DNA of 64,000 nucleotides, from positions 124,001 through 188,000 of the forward strand of contig NZ_CP014145.1 in the NCBI RefSeq assembly GCF_001542775.1. The letters are read 5' to 3'. The number at the start of each line of letters is the position of its first letter. Within the stretch, counting starts at the first letter, position 1. The translations under genes were made by a program, and so were the position numbers. Positions 34,679 through 43,807 of the stretch are shown piece by piece. This stretch comes from Microterricola viridarii (GTDB taxonomy: Bacteria; Actinomycetota; Actinomycetes; Actinomycetales; Microbacteriaceae). The notes beneath the pieces were generated by a model. The model was not told where the DNA came from. It did no database searches and saw only the letters and a program-made list of their open reading frames with translations.

Positions 34679-35307
34679 CGAGGGACGAGCGTATCGAACG
34701 GGTCTCGATACGGCGCTGGCGCGCCTACTCGACCAGCGGGGGAGGACGCCGGGCACCTGTTCCGGGGTGTTGGCTTCGGTCGCTGGCGCTCCCTCGAGCC
34801 AACGGGCGTGTGGCCGGACCCTCCCGCTGGTTGAGCTTGTCGAAACCCGGTCGCGGGAGGATTCCGCTGGCTTGAGGGGGCCGCGCCGTGAGGAACGAGC
34901 AGCGCAGCCGCCGAAGCCCCGGGGCTTACGCGCGCGGGGTGTTGGCTTCGGTCGCTGGCGCTCCCTCGAGCCAACGGGCGAGTGGCCCGACCCTCCCGCT
35001 GGTTGAGCGTATCGAGGCCGGGTGACGGGGTCTCGATACGGCGCTGGCGCGCCTACTCGACCAGCGGGGGAGGACGCCGGGCACCTGTTCCGGGGTGTTG
35101 GCTTCGGTCGCTGGCGCTCCCTCGAGCCAACGGGGGAGTGGCCCGATCCTCCCGCTGGCTGAGCGTATCGAGGCCGGGTGACGGGGTCTCGATACGGCGC
35201 TGGCGCGCCCTCGAGCCGACGGGCGAGGGGCCGGACCCTCCCGCTGATTGAGCTTGTCGAAATCTGGTTCCGACAGGCTCAACCAGCGGGCGCGGAGGAG
35301 GGTGCTG
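34679..35307. repeat. Intergenic array of palindromic repeats, with a 106-bp exact duplication
   Basis: No gene is seen in these 629 bp. A 106-bp block at 34701-34806 recurs without change at 35029-35134. Each contains CTCGATACGGCG...CTCGACCAGCGGG, then the GTTGGCTTCGG...CGAGCCAAC palindrome; a further copy of the latter is at 34936-34978. Copies of CCCGCTGGTTGAGC start at 34823, 34993, 35150 and 35240. At 35240-35290 two copies face each other. The GAGCGTATCGAG / CTCGATACG parts pair across about 30 bp. The array is a REP-like mosaic. Confidence 0.88.
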
Positions 35308-36264
35308 CTACTTGAGCCCGAGGGTCTTCAGGAACAGGTCGGCGTAGCGCGGGCCGTCCACCTCGAGGGCGATGTCGATCGACGCCCACTCCTCGGCGAG
35401 GCCGTGCACGACGTCTTCGCCGGCGAACTCGCGCATGTCGACGAGCGTCTGGCCGCGGCCATAACCGCCGAGCTCGATGCGCACCGGGCGGTTCTCGATC
35501 CGCAGCGACTCCGGCTCGACGAGCGCGCAGACCGCGCCGGCGTCGCCGATCAGGCCGGTGTACTCTCCGGGGTCGTCCTCGCTCACCGCGATGCGGTTGC
35601 CGAGCAGCGCGCCGACGATGCGGCCGACCGGGTCGGTGCCGGCGGCCAGGGCCTCCGCGACGGGCTGCTCGACGGCGACGTGGTTGAACACGTCGAGGCC
35701 GTACATGAATGTCGGCACGCCGGAGTCGAGCACGATCGACGCGGCCTCCGGGTCGTGCCAGACATTGAACTCGGCGACGGCTGTGGCGTTGCCGACGGAT
35801 GCCGAGCCGCCCATGAACACGATGCGCTCAAGGTTGGCGGCCACCTCGGGGTGGGTGCGCAGCAGCAGGGCCAGGTTGGTCTGCGGGGCGAGGGCCACGA
35901 GCGTGACCGGGCGCTCGGAACCCATGATGGTGCGACGCATCAGCTCGACGGCGCTCACGGTCTCGGCGACGCGCGCGGAGACGGGCAGCTGCACGCCACC
36001 GAGGCCGTCTGCGCCGTGCACGTGCGAGGCGGAGCGGGCCGGCTCGATCAGCGGGCGCTGTGCGCCGGCCGCGACGGGCACAGCGGGGGCGTCCGCGGCA
36101 TCCAAGATCTTCAGGGTGTTCTCGACCACCTGGTCGAGCGAGGCATTGCCGGCCACACAGGAGATGGCGAGCACCTCGATGTCGGGGTGCTTGATGGCGA
36201 ACAGGATGGCGAGGGCGTCATCGACGCCGGTGTCGACGTCGAGAATGACGGGAATCGTAGGCAT
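35308..36264 (-). CDS. Inosine/uridine-preferring nucleoside hydrolase
   Basis: A 318-residue N-ribohydrolase that splits nucleosides into ribose and base. The Ca2+-binding Asp cluster DVDTGVDDA is at residues 9-17; VTLVALAPQTNLALLL, FMGGSASVGNATAVAEFNVW and the late IGDAGAVC are also family features. ATG 36264 puts the Asp cluster at the usual place; an upstream in-frame start adds nine residues. It is cytoplasmic, for nucleoside salvage. It is a single gene followed by the repeat array. Confidence 0.92.
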   Translation of the reverse strand: MPTIPVILDVDTGVDDALAILFAIKHPDIEVLAISCVAGNASLDQVVENTLKILDAADAPAVPVAAGAQRPLIEPARSASHVHGADGLGGVQLPVSARVAETVSAVELMRRTIMGSERPVTLVALAPQTNLALLLRTHPEVAANLERIVFMGGSASVGNATAVAEFNVWHDPEAASIVLDSGVPTFMYGLDVFNHVAVEQPVAEALAAGTDPVGRIVGALLGNRIAVSEDDPGEYTGLIGDAGAVCALVEPESLRIENRPVRIELGGYGRGQTLVDMREFAGEDVVHGLAEEWASIDIALEVDGPRYADLFLKTLGLK

Positions 36265-36296
36265 TAGGCAAGGATACGGCCGCCGCCGCACACGAA

Positions 36297-36329
36297 AATG
36301 CCCGCGAGCTCGTGGAGCTGGCGGGCATT
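36297..36329 (-). terminator. Terminator downstream of the GNAT gene
   Basis: Stem AATGCCCGC (36297-36305) with GCGGGCATT (36321-36329), and an inner GAGCT/AGCTC-type pairing. Read on the minus strand it ends in TTTTC, giving a classic terminator 17 bases after the acetyltransferase stop. Confidence 0.8.
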
Positions 36330-36345
36330 CTCAACAGCTGTGCCG

Positions 36346-36849
36346 CTAGCGGACGAGCCGGACTTCTTTGATCTCCTCGCCGAGGAAAGGCTGCAGCTGG
36401 GTGGCGCCGTCCGGCACGAAGCCGTTGCGCTTGTAGAAGCCGTGTGCGCGGGGGTTGTCCTCGGCGACCCACAGGTAGCCGGGGCGGGCGTCGCAGGCGG
36501 CCTCGAAGAGCTGCTGGCCGAGCCCGGTGCCCTGGAACTCCTCGAGCAGGTAGAGAAAGTAGAGCTCGCGCTCGCGCGGGGCGTCTTCGTCGCGGGCGGG
36601 GCCGGAGCCGACGAAGCCGACGATCTCACCCGAGACGAGTGCGACGTAGAGGTGGTGGTCTGGGCCCTGGCTCATCCAGTGCGTCCAGAGCTCCGCCATG
36701 CGGCGGGGCGACAGGTTGGCGAGAGTCGCCTCGCTGATCAGGTGGTCGTAGGTCTGATGCCAGCACTTCGCGTGTACGCGGCCGAGGGCCTCGGCGTCAA
36801 CATCGCGAACGGGACGGATAACTGCTTCAGCAACTGCATTGGTGCTCAT
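36346..36849 (-). CDS. GNAT family N-acetyltransferase
   Basis: A 167-residue single-domain acetyltransferase: VIRPVRDVDAEALGRVHAKCWHQTY at the N-terminus, LVSGEIVGFVGSGPARDED in the beta core, LYFLYLLEEFQGTGLGQQLFEAA with the acetyl-CoA loop (QGTGLG) and NPRAHGFYKRNGFVPDG at the end. It is cytoplasmic with an unknown amine substrate. It stands alone with its own terminator, divergent from the aminopeptidase gene. Confidence 0.88.
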   Translation of the reverse strand: MSTNAVAEAVIRPVRDVDAEALGRVHAKCWHQTYDHLISEATLANLSPRRMAELWTHWMSQGPDHHLYVALVSGEIVGFVGSGPARDEDAPRERELYFLYLLEEFQGTGLGQQLFEAACDARPGYLWVAEDNPRAHGFYKRNGFVPDGATQLQPFLGEEIKEVRLVR

Positions 36850-36987
36850 GACCAGAGACTAATCCCGTAGCGGCTCGACTGCGAAATCGGCGGCCGTGCG
36901 AGGGCTCTCTGGCGGATGTCGGTAATATGTCACCCATTACGAGCTCGCCTCGAAACTCGCCCGTTGCCCGGTCAGAAAGGCCACTTC

Positions 36988-38469
36988 ATGCACTCGCCAG
37001 CCGACGCACACCAGCCAGCCGCCGCGCACCAGCACGAGCAACCGACGGCTTCGATGCCGCGCCCGAGCGAGCCGGACCCCCGTCTGCCGCGCCTGGCCGA
37101 GTCGCCCGGCTTCATCGACTACATGGGCACCGGGTGGGCAACACCCGACCGCACCCCGGCGACGGTGCCCGGGGTGGCCGCCGCGGCCGCCGCGCACCGC
37201 CGCCGGCTCAGCGCGGTCAGCGCCGGGCGCACCATCGTCGTGCTGGCCGGGCGGGCCCCGGTGCGGGCCAACGACACCTATTACGGCTTCCGCCCCGACA
37301 GTGACTTCTTCTGGCTGACCGGCTGCGACGCCGAGGATGCCGTCGTCGTGATGCACCCCGTCGCCGGCGGCCACGATGCCACCCTCTACATTCCCGCGCC
37401 TGCCTACCCGGGCGAGGCCGGCTTCTTCGCTGACCCCGCCCACGGGGAGCTCTGGGTTGGCTCGGCGCCCGGCATGCCGGAGTGGAGCGCTGCGCTCCAG
37501 ATCGAGACGAAGCCGCTCGGCCAGCTTGCCGCCGCGCTGCGCGGCGCGGCCGACATCCTGCTCGCCGGCAACACGGTTGCCGCGCCGCGCGAGCTCGCCG
37601 AGGTTCCCGCCTCGACCGAGCTGCGCCGCACGCTGGCCGAGCTGCGCATGATCAAGGACGCGTGGGAGATCGCCGAACTGCGCCGCGCCGTCGATGACAG
37701 CGTCGACGGCTTCGCCGCCGTGGCCCGCGAGATCCCGAACGCGATCCAGTTCGGCGGGGAACGCTGGCTGCAGGGCACATTCGACCGGCACGCGCGCACC
37801 GTCGGCAACGGCCCCGGCTACTCGACCATCGTCGGCAGCGGCGCGCACGCGCCCATCCTGCACTGGGTGCGCTGTGACGGCCCGGTGCTGCCGGACGCGG
37901 CACTGCTGCTGGACATGGGTGTGGAGGGCCGCTCGTTCTACACCGCCGACGTGACCCGCACCCTGCCGGCATCCGGAACCTTCTCCACCGCCCAGCGCGC
38001 CGTGCACGACCTCGTCGAGGCCTCGCACCGGGCCGGGCTGGCCGCGGTCGGCCCCGGGCGGCAGTTCAGCGACTTCCACACCGCATCGCTCGAGGTCATC
38101 GCGCGCGGCCTGCACGACTGGGGCCTGCTGCCGGTCTCGGTCGACGAGGCGCTGAGCGCAGAGGGCCAGCACCACCGCCGCTACATCGTCTGCGGGATCG
38201 GCCACCACCTGGGCCTGGACGTGCACGACTGCGCGCAGTCGAGCTACGAGGCCTACCAGGGCGCCCCGATGGCGCCGGGCATGGTGCTCACCGTCGAGCC
38301 CGGGCTCTACTTCCACGCCTGGGATGAGACCGTTCCGCCCGAGCTGCGGGGTATCGGGGTGCGTATCGAGGACGATATTTTGGTGACGGACTCCGGCTCC
38401 GACGTGCTCTCGGACGCACTGCCCATCGACGCAGCCGGCCTGGAACAGTGGATGCGCGCACTCGTGTGA
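36988..38469 (+). CDS. Xaa-Pro aminopeptidase (M24B family)
   Basis: A 493-residue metallopeptidase that removes the residue before proline. The N-terminal creatinase-like domain (YYGFRPDSDFFWLTGCD) is followed by the pita-bread fold with metal ligands in LLLDMGVEG, YTADVTRT, GIGHHLGLDVHD, LTVEPGLYF and VRIEDDI. I chose ATG 36988 because AGAAAGG lies upstream; 24 extra codons are open but lack a site. TAATAT at 36923-36928 may be the -10. Its neighbours (GntR, cyclodeaminase family, proline racemase family) suggest it frees proline or hydroxyproline from peptides. Confidence 0.92.
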   Translation: MHSPADAHQPAAAHQHEQPTASMPRPSEPDPRLPRLAESPGFIDYMGTGWATPDRTPATVPGVAAAAAAHRRRLSAVSAGRTIVVLAGRAPVRANDTYYGFRPDSDFFWLTGCDAEDAVVVMHPVAGGHDATLYIPAPAYPGEAGFFADPAHGELWVGSAPGMPEWSAALQIETKPLGQLAAALRGAADILLAGNTVAAPRELAEVPASTELRRTLAELRMIKDAWEIAELRRAVDDSVDGFAAVAREIPNAIQFGGERWLQGTFDRHARTVGNGPGYSTIVGSGAHAPILHWVRCDGPVLPDAALLLDMGVEGRSFYTADVTRTLPASGTFSTAQRAVHDLVEASHRAGLAAVGPGRQFSDFHTASLEVIARGLHDWGLLPVSVDEALSAEGQHHRRYIVCGIGHHLGLDVHDCAQSSYEAYQGAPMAPGMVLTVEPGLYFHAWDETVPPELRGIGVRIEDDILVTDSGSDVLSDALPIDAAGLEQWMRALV

Positions 38470-38501
38470 TCCGCGCAACACGACAGACGAAGGGGGAAGC
38501 G

Positions 38502-39188
38502 ATGAGCACGAGCATGGGGCCGCTCGGCCAGCAGATCAGCCTGCGCGCACACGTCGAGAAGGCGCTGTCTGCGGCGATCATCTCGGGCGAGCTCGCGCCG
38601 GGAACCCTGCTGACGGTGCCGACCCTCGCCGCCCAGTTCGACGTCTCGGCGACCCCGGTACGGGAGGCGATGCTCGATCTGGAGGGGCGCGGCTTCGTCG
38701 AGTCGGTGCGCAACAAGGGGTTCAGGGTCACCGAGATGAGCGAGGACGCGTTGCGGGAACTCGCCGAGGTGCGCCTGTTGCTGGAGCCGCCGGCGATGGA
38801 GCGGCTCGCGGCGAGCTTTCCGCTCGAGCACGTGCCCGCTTTCCAGGCGCAAGCGGCACGGATCGTGGCCGCCGCGGCCGCGGGCGACCTGCGCGCGTTC
38901 CTCGAGGCCGACCGGGAGTTCCACCTCGACCTCACCCGTCTGCTCGGCAACACCCTGCTCGTCGACACCATCGCCGAGCTGCGCGCGCGCACCCGGATGC
39001 TCGGCCTGGCCGCCATCGTCGACAGCGAGAAGCTCGCCGAATCGGCTGCGGAGCACGCCGAACTGCTCGGCCACCTCGCCGCGGGCGACGGCGCTGCCGC
39101 CGGCGAGCTAATGCGCAGGCACATTGGGCACACCACCGGGTGGTGGGCAGGCAATGCCGAGGCCGACAGCGGCGACCCAGCCCGGTAG
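38502..39188 (+). CDS. GntR-family regulator (FCD type)
   Basis: A 228-residue regulator with the winged helix at about residues 20-75 (LTVPTLAAQFDVSATPVREAMLDLEGRGFVES) and an all-helical FCD effector domain with a probable metal site (DREFHLDL, HAELLGHL, RRHIGHT). ATG 38502 follows GGGGGAAGCG. It lies 32 bases after the aminopeptidase stop, likely co-transcribed, and converges on the racemase/cyclodeaminase pair, which it may control. The ligand is probably an amino acid or related acid. Confidence 0.9.
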   Translation: MSTSMGPLGQQISLRAHVEKALSAAIISGELAPGTLLTVPTLAAQFDVSATPVREAMLDLEGRGFVESVRNKGFRVTEMSEDALRELAEVRLLLEPPAMERLAASFPLEHVPAFQAQAARIVAAAAAGDLRAFLEADREFHLDLTRLLGNTLLVDTIAELRARTRMLGLAAIVDSEKLAESAAEHAELLGHLAAGDGAAAGELMRRHIGHTTGWWAGNAEADSGDPAR

Positions 39189-39296
39189 CGCCGGCTGCCG
39201 AGGCCACTCGCCGCCTTCGGGCTCGCGAGCGCGGCGGGCCCAGCGGTTCTTCACACCGGTTGTGAGCAGCATGCCAGGAGGGTGTGAAACGAACGC

Positions 39297-40220
39297 CTAC
39301 CGGGCCCGGCGGTGCACCTCGGCGGCGACCACGAGATCCTCCCAGCCCATGCCCGTGCTCTTGAAGACGCGCGGCTGGCCCGCGGCGGGGCGGGCCGCGC
39401 CGGTGACCAGCTCGCGGAGGGGCACGAGCGCGCCGGCATCCAGCGACCCCTCCTCGATGGGGATGATGACGTCGCCCGCCTCGCGGAGCGCCGAGGCGGT
39501 GTCCTCGATGACGACGAAGCTGCGGGCCATCAGCGCCGAGTCGATCTCGCGCATGGACGGCTCATGCGAGCCGACCGCCACAACGACGGTCTCGCCCGAG
39601 ACGAGGGAGCCGTCGAACACCGGCTCGCTCGCGGTCGTGGCGCACACGATGATGCCGGCGCTCGCGGCATCCGCCGGGCTGCCGACGCGCGCGGTGTAGC
39701 CCTCGGCGCGGAGCGTGGCGACCAGGGTCGCCGCCTTCTCGGCGGAGCGACCGGTGATGATCACCTCGGCAAGCTCGCGCACGGCGGCGACCGCGTGCAC
39801 GTGGCCCCAGGCCTGCGGGCCGGAGCCGATGACCAGCAGCGAGGCCGGGCCGGCCGGGGCCAGGTGGTCGACGGCGACGGCCGACAGCGCTGGCGTGCGC
39901 AGCGTGGTGAGCGCCGTGCCGTCTAGGAGCGCGAGCGGGGTGAGCGTCTCGGTGTCCATCAGCAGGTAGATCGCCTGGATGCGTTCCAGCCCGCGGGCCG
40001 GGTTGGCCGGGGCGATGCTCGCGAGCTTCACTCCGGTGAAACCGGCGCCCTCGGCCGGCATCAGCAGCAGCTGGCCGTTGTCGACATCGGCGAAGGTGCG
40101 GTCGAGCGCGGCGGCCGGGTCGAGGCCACCGCGCAGCGCTGCATCGAGGGCGGCAACGGCGGCCGCGAAGTCGACGGTCTCGAACACCTTCTCGGCATCG
40201 TAGAAGGGCAGGGTACTCAT
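39297..40220 (-). CDS. Ornithine cyclodeaminase/mu-crystallin family protein
   Basis: A 307-residue NAD(P)-binding enzyme: TGVKLASIAPANPARGLERIQAIYLLMD in the substrate domain and LLVIGSGPQAWGHVHAVAAV as the Rossmann loop (GSGPQA), with IITGRSAEKA and GSHEPSMREID after it. The family includes ornithine cyclodeaminase and the delta1-pyrroline-2-carboxylate reductases used in hydroxyproline and D-proline catabolism. Coupling by ATGA to the proline racemase-family gene favours the reductase role. Inference only. Confidence 0.87.
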   Translation of the reverse strand: MSTLPFYDAEKVFETVDFAAAVAALDAALRGGLDPAAALDRTFADVDNGQLLLMPAEGAGFTGVKLASIAPANPARGLERIQAIYLLMDTETLTPLALLDGTALTTLRTPALSAVAVDHLAPAGPASLLVIGSGPQAWGHVHAVAAVRELAEVIITGRSAEKAATLVATLRAEGYTARVGSPADAASAGIIVCATTASEPVFDGSLVSGETVVVAVGSHEPSMREIDSALMARSFVVIEDTASALREAGDVIIPIEEGSLDAGALVPLRELVTGAARPAAGQPRVFKSTGMGWEDLVVAAEVHRRAR

Positions 40221-41248
40221 CGCAGCACAAACCCTGTTCCGAGCGCGTCGCGCTCATCCAGGGTGAACAGGTGCTCACCGGTCTTGAAAGCGGTGCCGGT
40301 CACCTCCGGGATCACCCGTCGCGGCTCGCCCGCGGTATCCGCGACGCGCTCGTAGCCGGCGGTGAAGCGGGTCCCGACGATTGAGTCGTGGGTGAGGGTC
40401 TCGCCCTCGCCGAGCGTGCCGTCGTCGGCGAGCAGCGCGACCCGGGCGCCGGTGCCGGAACCGCAGGGGGAGCGGTCGACCTCGCCGTCGGCGAAGACGG
40501 TGACGTTGCGCTGGTGGGGGCCGGATGCCGCGGCGCCGAGGTCGTCGAAAAGGATCGTTCCATAGACGCCGGAGAGGCGCGGGTCGGCGGCGTGCTGGGC
40601 GAGCGGGGAGTCGTTGAGCAGCCACTTGACCTCGCGGCCGATGGCGATCAACTCGGTGTAGAACGAGGGTGTGACGCTGAGCCCGACGGTGGAGGCATCG
40701 AGCGACGCGTAGATCGCGCCGCTGAAGCTCAGGTCGACGAGCACGTCACCGCGGCTGGTCTGCACGGGCACGGAGCGGGCGATGACGTGCGAGGCGACGT
40801 TACGGAAGGTGACCGACTCGATCACGCCGGCTCGCTGGGTGACCCGGGCCACGACCCGGCCGGAGGGCACGTCGATGCGCACCTCGGTGTCACCGTCTGG
40901 GTCGGAGGGCACGCGGCCGGTCTCCACCGCCCACACTCCAAGCGCGATCGTGCCGTGCCCGCAGGCGGTCGAGAAGCCGTCCTTGTGCCAGAACAGCACA
41001 CCGAAGTCGGCGCCGTCGTCATCGGCGGGCGTGATGAACCCGCCGTACATGTCGGCGTGCCCGCGCGGCTCGTTGCAGAGCAGCTCTCGGACGCGGTCGA
41101 CGCCGTTCACGTTCGCGATGGCGTTCATGCGCCGCGCGCCGACGGTATCGCCCGGAATGGCTGGCAGCCCGTCGGTGACGATGCGAAACGGCTCTCCGGC
41201 CGTGTGGTAATCCTCGGTGCGAAGGCACAGGGCCGCGTGCTCGGTCAT
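40217..41248 (-). CDS. Proline racemase family (probable hydroxyproline epimerase)
   Basis: A 343-residue cofactor-free enzyme. Both catalytic cysteines are present: Cys96 in STACGHGT and Cys262 in RSPCGSGTGAR. Dehydratases of the family usually have Thr at one of these places, so a racemase or 4-hydroxyproline 2-epimerase activity is preferred. It begins TEDYHTAGEPFRIVTDGLP, as usual. ATG 41248 is the natural start; an upstream frame of 62 codons is intergenic sequence. It is the first gene of a pair with the cyclodeaminase-family gene. A small palindrome lies 20 bases upstream. Confidence 0.9.
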   Translation of the reverse strand: MTEHAALCLRTEDYHTAGEPFRIVTDGLPAIPGDTVGARRMNAIANVNGVDRVRELLCNEPRGHADMYGGFITPADDDGADFGVLFWHKDGFSTACGHGTIALGVWAVETGRVPSDPDGDTEVRIDVPSGRVVARVTQRAGVIESVTFRNVASHVIARSVPVQTSRGDVLVDLSFSGAIYASLDASTVGLSVTPSFYTELIAIGREVKWLLNDSPLAQHAADPRLSGVYGTILFDDLGAAASGPHQRNVTVFADGEVDRSPCGSGTGARVALLADDGTLGEGETLTHDSIVGTRFTAGYERVADTAGEPRRVIPEVTGTAFKTGEHLFTLDERDALGTGFVLR

Positions 41249-41737
41249 GCTCCGAGCGTAGCGCTTTGATGTGTGACATACCACTGAGTCGAACGGCGTC
41301 GATGCACGCGGCGGCATCCGTGCCCGGGCATGCCAAAGGCCCGGGGCTAAACACACCCACCCAGGAGAATTCACCAAGTGTGTGCGCCGCAACCGGGCCT
41401 GACAGTACTGCTGTGTGTGAGCGCCGAGCCGCACACTGTGAAGTCAATGTGGGCGCGCTCGTGGAATGCGAGATGTGCGAGTCACCGGGGCACGAGACAT
41501 ACCCTTGGCACCGGGGACTCACATGAGCTGAGCAGTAGCGGTACGCGCGAAGATGCTCGCGCGTTGCCCCCTGATCCGCCTCGCTCGGCGGCCGACATCG
41601 GCACGAGCGTGAGGTGGAGCGGGGCAGGTGGCGGCAGCCGGTGCACGCGCAGAAAGACGCGTGCGACCGGATGCGCACCGGGATGATGGACGGGCTGGTC
41701 GGCCCTGCTGACTAGCGCTGGTGGCTAGACCGGCTGG
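41249..41737. other. Intergenic region, no gene supported
   Basis: 489 bases between the racemase start and the helicase stop. A 102-codon plus-strand frame from GTG 41378 has AGGAG ten bases upstream, but its codon use (many AGA, TGT, ACA and AGT) is unlike the neighbours and the product is not recognised. The only other signal is the palindrome at 41269-41279. Promoter elements for the racemase gene are presumably here. Confidence 0.5.
41269..41279. promoter_or_regulatory. Palindrome upstream of the racemase gene, candidate GntR site
   Basis: ATGT-GTG-ACAT, a perfect 4-bp inverted repeat with a 3-base centre, 20 bases upstream of the racemase start codon. Its core GT-N3-AC is the half-site layout used by FCD-type GntR proteins, and a gene for one lies across the pair. 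The site is short, so chance cannot be excluded. Confidence 0.4.
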
Positions 41738-43333
41738 TTAGCCCTGCGCGCGGCGCGGGCCACGGCCCTGCGCCGATCCGCGCACGAGGCTGCCAACCTG
41801 CAGGCCGCCGGAGCGGCCGCCCTGCGACCCGGATGCCGAACGCTCACCCTGTGCGGAACGGCCACGGCCGCCTTGCGCAGAGCTGTTGCGTGCGGCGCCG
41901 GAGCGCTCACCCTGAGAGGAACGAGATTCGCCGTCGCGACCGCGGCCGGTGGAACCGCCGCGCGAGGAGTCGGACGACGAGGAGCCGGCCGGGCGACCGG
42001 AGCGGTCGCGACGCGCGCGGCCCTCACCGGAGCCTGCGCGGCCGGCGACGTCGCCGCCGTCGCGCAGAGCGCGCTTGCGCTGGGCGTTGGCGCCCTGCGA
42101 GCGACCGCCGCCACCCTGCTGCTGGCGCGAGGCGTCGACCGGCAGCGGCTTCACGTAGGCGGCGACCTCGCCGACCAGCGCGGTCACGGCCGGGGAGTTC
42201 GGGGTCACGCTCTGCACGTCGACCTTGATGTCGGCCTTGCGCATGAGCTGCTGCAGGTCGCGCTTCTGGCCGGGGATGATGACGGTGACGACATCGCCCT
42301 CGCTGCCGGCGCGGGCGGTGCGGCCCGAGCGGTGCAGGTACGCCTTGTGCTCCATGGGCGGGTCGACGTGCACGACCAGCTCCACGTTGTCGACGTGCAC
42401 GCCGCGGGCCGCGACATCCGTCGCCACGAGAACGCGGGCAGTGCCGTCAGAGAACGCGGCCAGGTTGCGGTCGCGCTGCGGCTGGGACAGGTTGCCGTGC
42501 AGGTCGACGGAGGGGATGCCCTGCTCGGTCAGCTTCTTGGCCAGCTTCTTGGCGTGGTGCTTGGTGCGCATGAACAGGATGCGACGGCCGGTGCCGGAGG
42601 CGAGGGTCTTGATGAGCTCGTTCTTGGCGTCGACGTCGGAGACCTCGAAGACGTGGTGGGTCATCGCAGCGACGGGGGAGTTGGCCTCGTCGACCGAGTG
42701 CAGAACCTCGTTGTGCAGGAACTGCTTGACCAGCTTGTCCACGCCGTTGTCGAGCGTGGCGGAGAACAGCAGGCGCTGGCCGTTGTTCGGGGTCTTGTTC
42801 AGGATGCGGGTGACGACCGGAAGGAAGCCGAGGTCGGCCATGTGGTCGGCCTCGTCGAGCACGGTGATCTCGACGGCGTCAAGGGTGACGAAGCCCTGCT
42901 TCATCAGGTCCTCGAGGCGGCCAGGGCACGCCACGACGATGTCGACGCCGTCGCGCAGCGCGGCAACCTGGCGGGCCTGCGAGATGCCGCCGAAGATGGT
43001 GGTGGTCTTCAGGCCGTAGGCGTCGGCCAGCGGCGAGAGGGTCGCGGTGATCTGGGTGGCCAGCTCGCGAGTCGGGGCGAGGATCAAGCCGAGCGGGCGA
43101 CCCGGGCGGCGCTTGCCGCCGGAGAGGGCGCCGCCGAGGCGGGCGACCATGGGCAGTGCGAATGCGATGGTCTTGCCGGAGCCGGTCTTTCCGCGGCCCA
43201 GCACGTCGCGCCCGGCGAGGGTGTCGGGAAGCGTGTCGGCCTGGATCGGGAACGGCTCGGTCTTGCCGTCGGCCGCGAGTACGGCGACGAGCGGGGCCGG
43301 GAGGCCGAGTGAAGCGAAGGTGTTTTCAGACAA
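41738..43333 (-). CDS. DEAD-box RNA helicase
   Basis: A 531-residue ATP-dependent RNA helicase. Motif I is GKTGSGKT near residues 50-57, motif II is DEAD in VLDEADHMADLGF, motif III SAT in LLFSATLD, and motifs IV-VI include VLVATDVAARGVHVDNV and HRSGRTARAG. The last 110 residues are Gly/Ser/Arg/Gln-rich and disordered, as in RNA-binding RGG tails. The start is TTG 43333, with GAAAGG 7 bases upstream; no ATG or GTG fits before the helicase core. A long leader precedes it, as is common for cold-responsive helicases. Likely roles are ribosome assembly and RNA turnover. Confidence 0.9.
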   Translation of the reverse strand: MSENTFASLGLPAPLVAVLAADGKTEPFPIQADTLPDTLAGRDVLGRGKTGSGKTIAFALPMVARLGGALSGGKRRPGRPLGLILAPTRELATQITATLSPLADAYGLKTTTIFGGISQARQVAALRDGVDIVVACPGRLEDLMKQGFVTLDAVEITVLDEADHMADLGFLPVVTRILNKTPNNGQRLLFSATLDNGVDKLVKQFLHNEVLHSVDEANSPVAAMTHHVFEVSDVDAKNELIKTLASGTGRRILFMRTKHHAKKLAKKLTEQGIPSVDLHGNLSQPQRDRNLAAFSDGTARVLVATDVAARGVHVDNVELVVHVDPPMEHKAYLHRSGRTARAGSEGDVVTVIIPGQKRDLQQLMRKADIKVDVQSVTPNSPAVTALVGEVAAYVKPLPVDASRQQQGGGGRSQGANAQRKRALRDGGDVAGRAGSGEGRARRDRSGRPAGSSSSDSSRGGSTGRGRDGESRSSQGERSGAARNSSAQGGRGRSAQGERSASGSQGGRSGGLQVGSLVRGSAQGRGPRRAQG

Positions 43334-43807
43334 AGTGGTGCCTTTCGGGGCAGACCCCGCTGCGAGCGGCGCGCAGGCGCACCGGTATCTCGGTCGGATT
43401 CCTGGGCTGCCTTGGAGTGCGTGTGCACTGTGCAGGGCAATCCACGCGACCGACGATCGGGGATAAATGGCGAAGGTGCCGGTGGGCACATCCGTTCGCC
43501 GTATGAAGAGTCAAATGATGATGCGCGAGTTTTCCTGGAATCAGGCACTGCTCGGCACATCGAAAGAATGCGTTCTACGACGCAAGGAGCGCAGCAACGC
43601 ACTCACAAGTTCCACAATTCTAACACAGGGCGTGGGCAGGCCCAATCGGGCGGTGTTCGACGGGGCCAGGCGGGGCGCGGGATGACGGCGGATGACGCCG
43701 CATTCCGCAGGGTGACGCGGGGGAGTGCGGCATCCGACGGCCACACTCTAACGTCACTGCAGCGGCACTGCAGAGGGCAGGCCCCCGTTGTATTCGAAGG
43801 AGTCGCC
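43334..43807. other. Divergent intergenic region, helicase leader and OsmC promoter
   Basis: 474 bases between the helicase TTG and the OsmC ATG. It is more AT-rich than its surroundings near 43490-43640 (for example ACAAGTTCCACAATTC). On the minus strand TTGACT near 43514 may serve as a -35 for the helicase, leaving a leader well over 100 bases. No gene, tRNA or clear hairpin was seen. Confidence 0.5.

Noticed and set aside
34679..35307. Mobile element carrying a transposase
   Set aside because: The region has no open frame with transposase motifs and lacks target-site duplications; it is only palindromic repeats.
41378..41686. A 102-codon plus-strand frame with an AGGAG ten bases before GTG
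   Set aside because: Codon use is unlike its neighbours and no family is recognised; the ribosome-site match alone is weak support.
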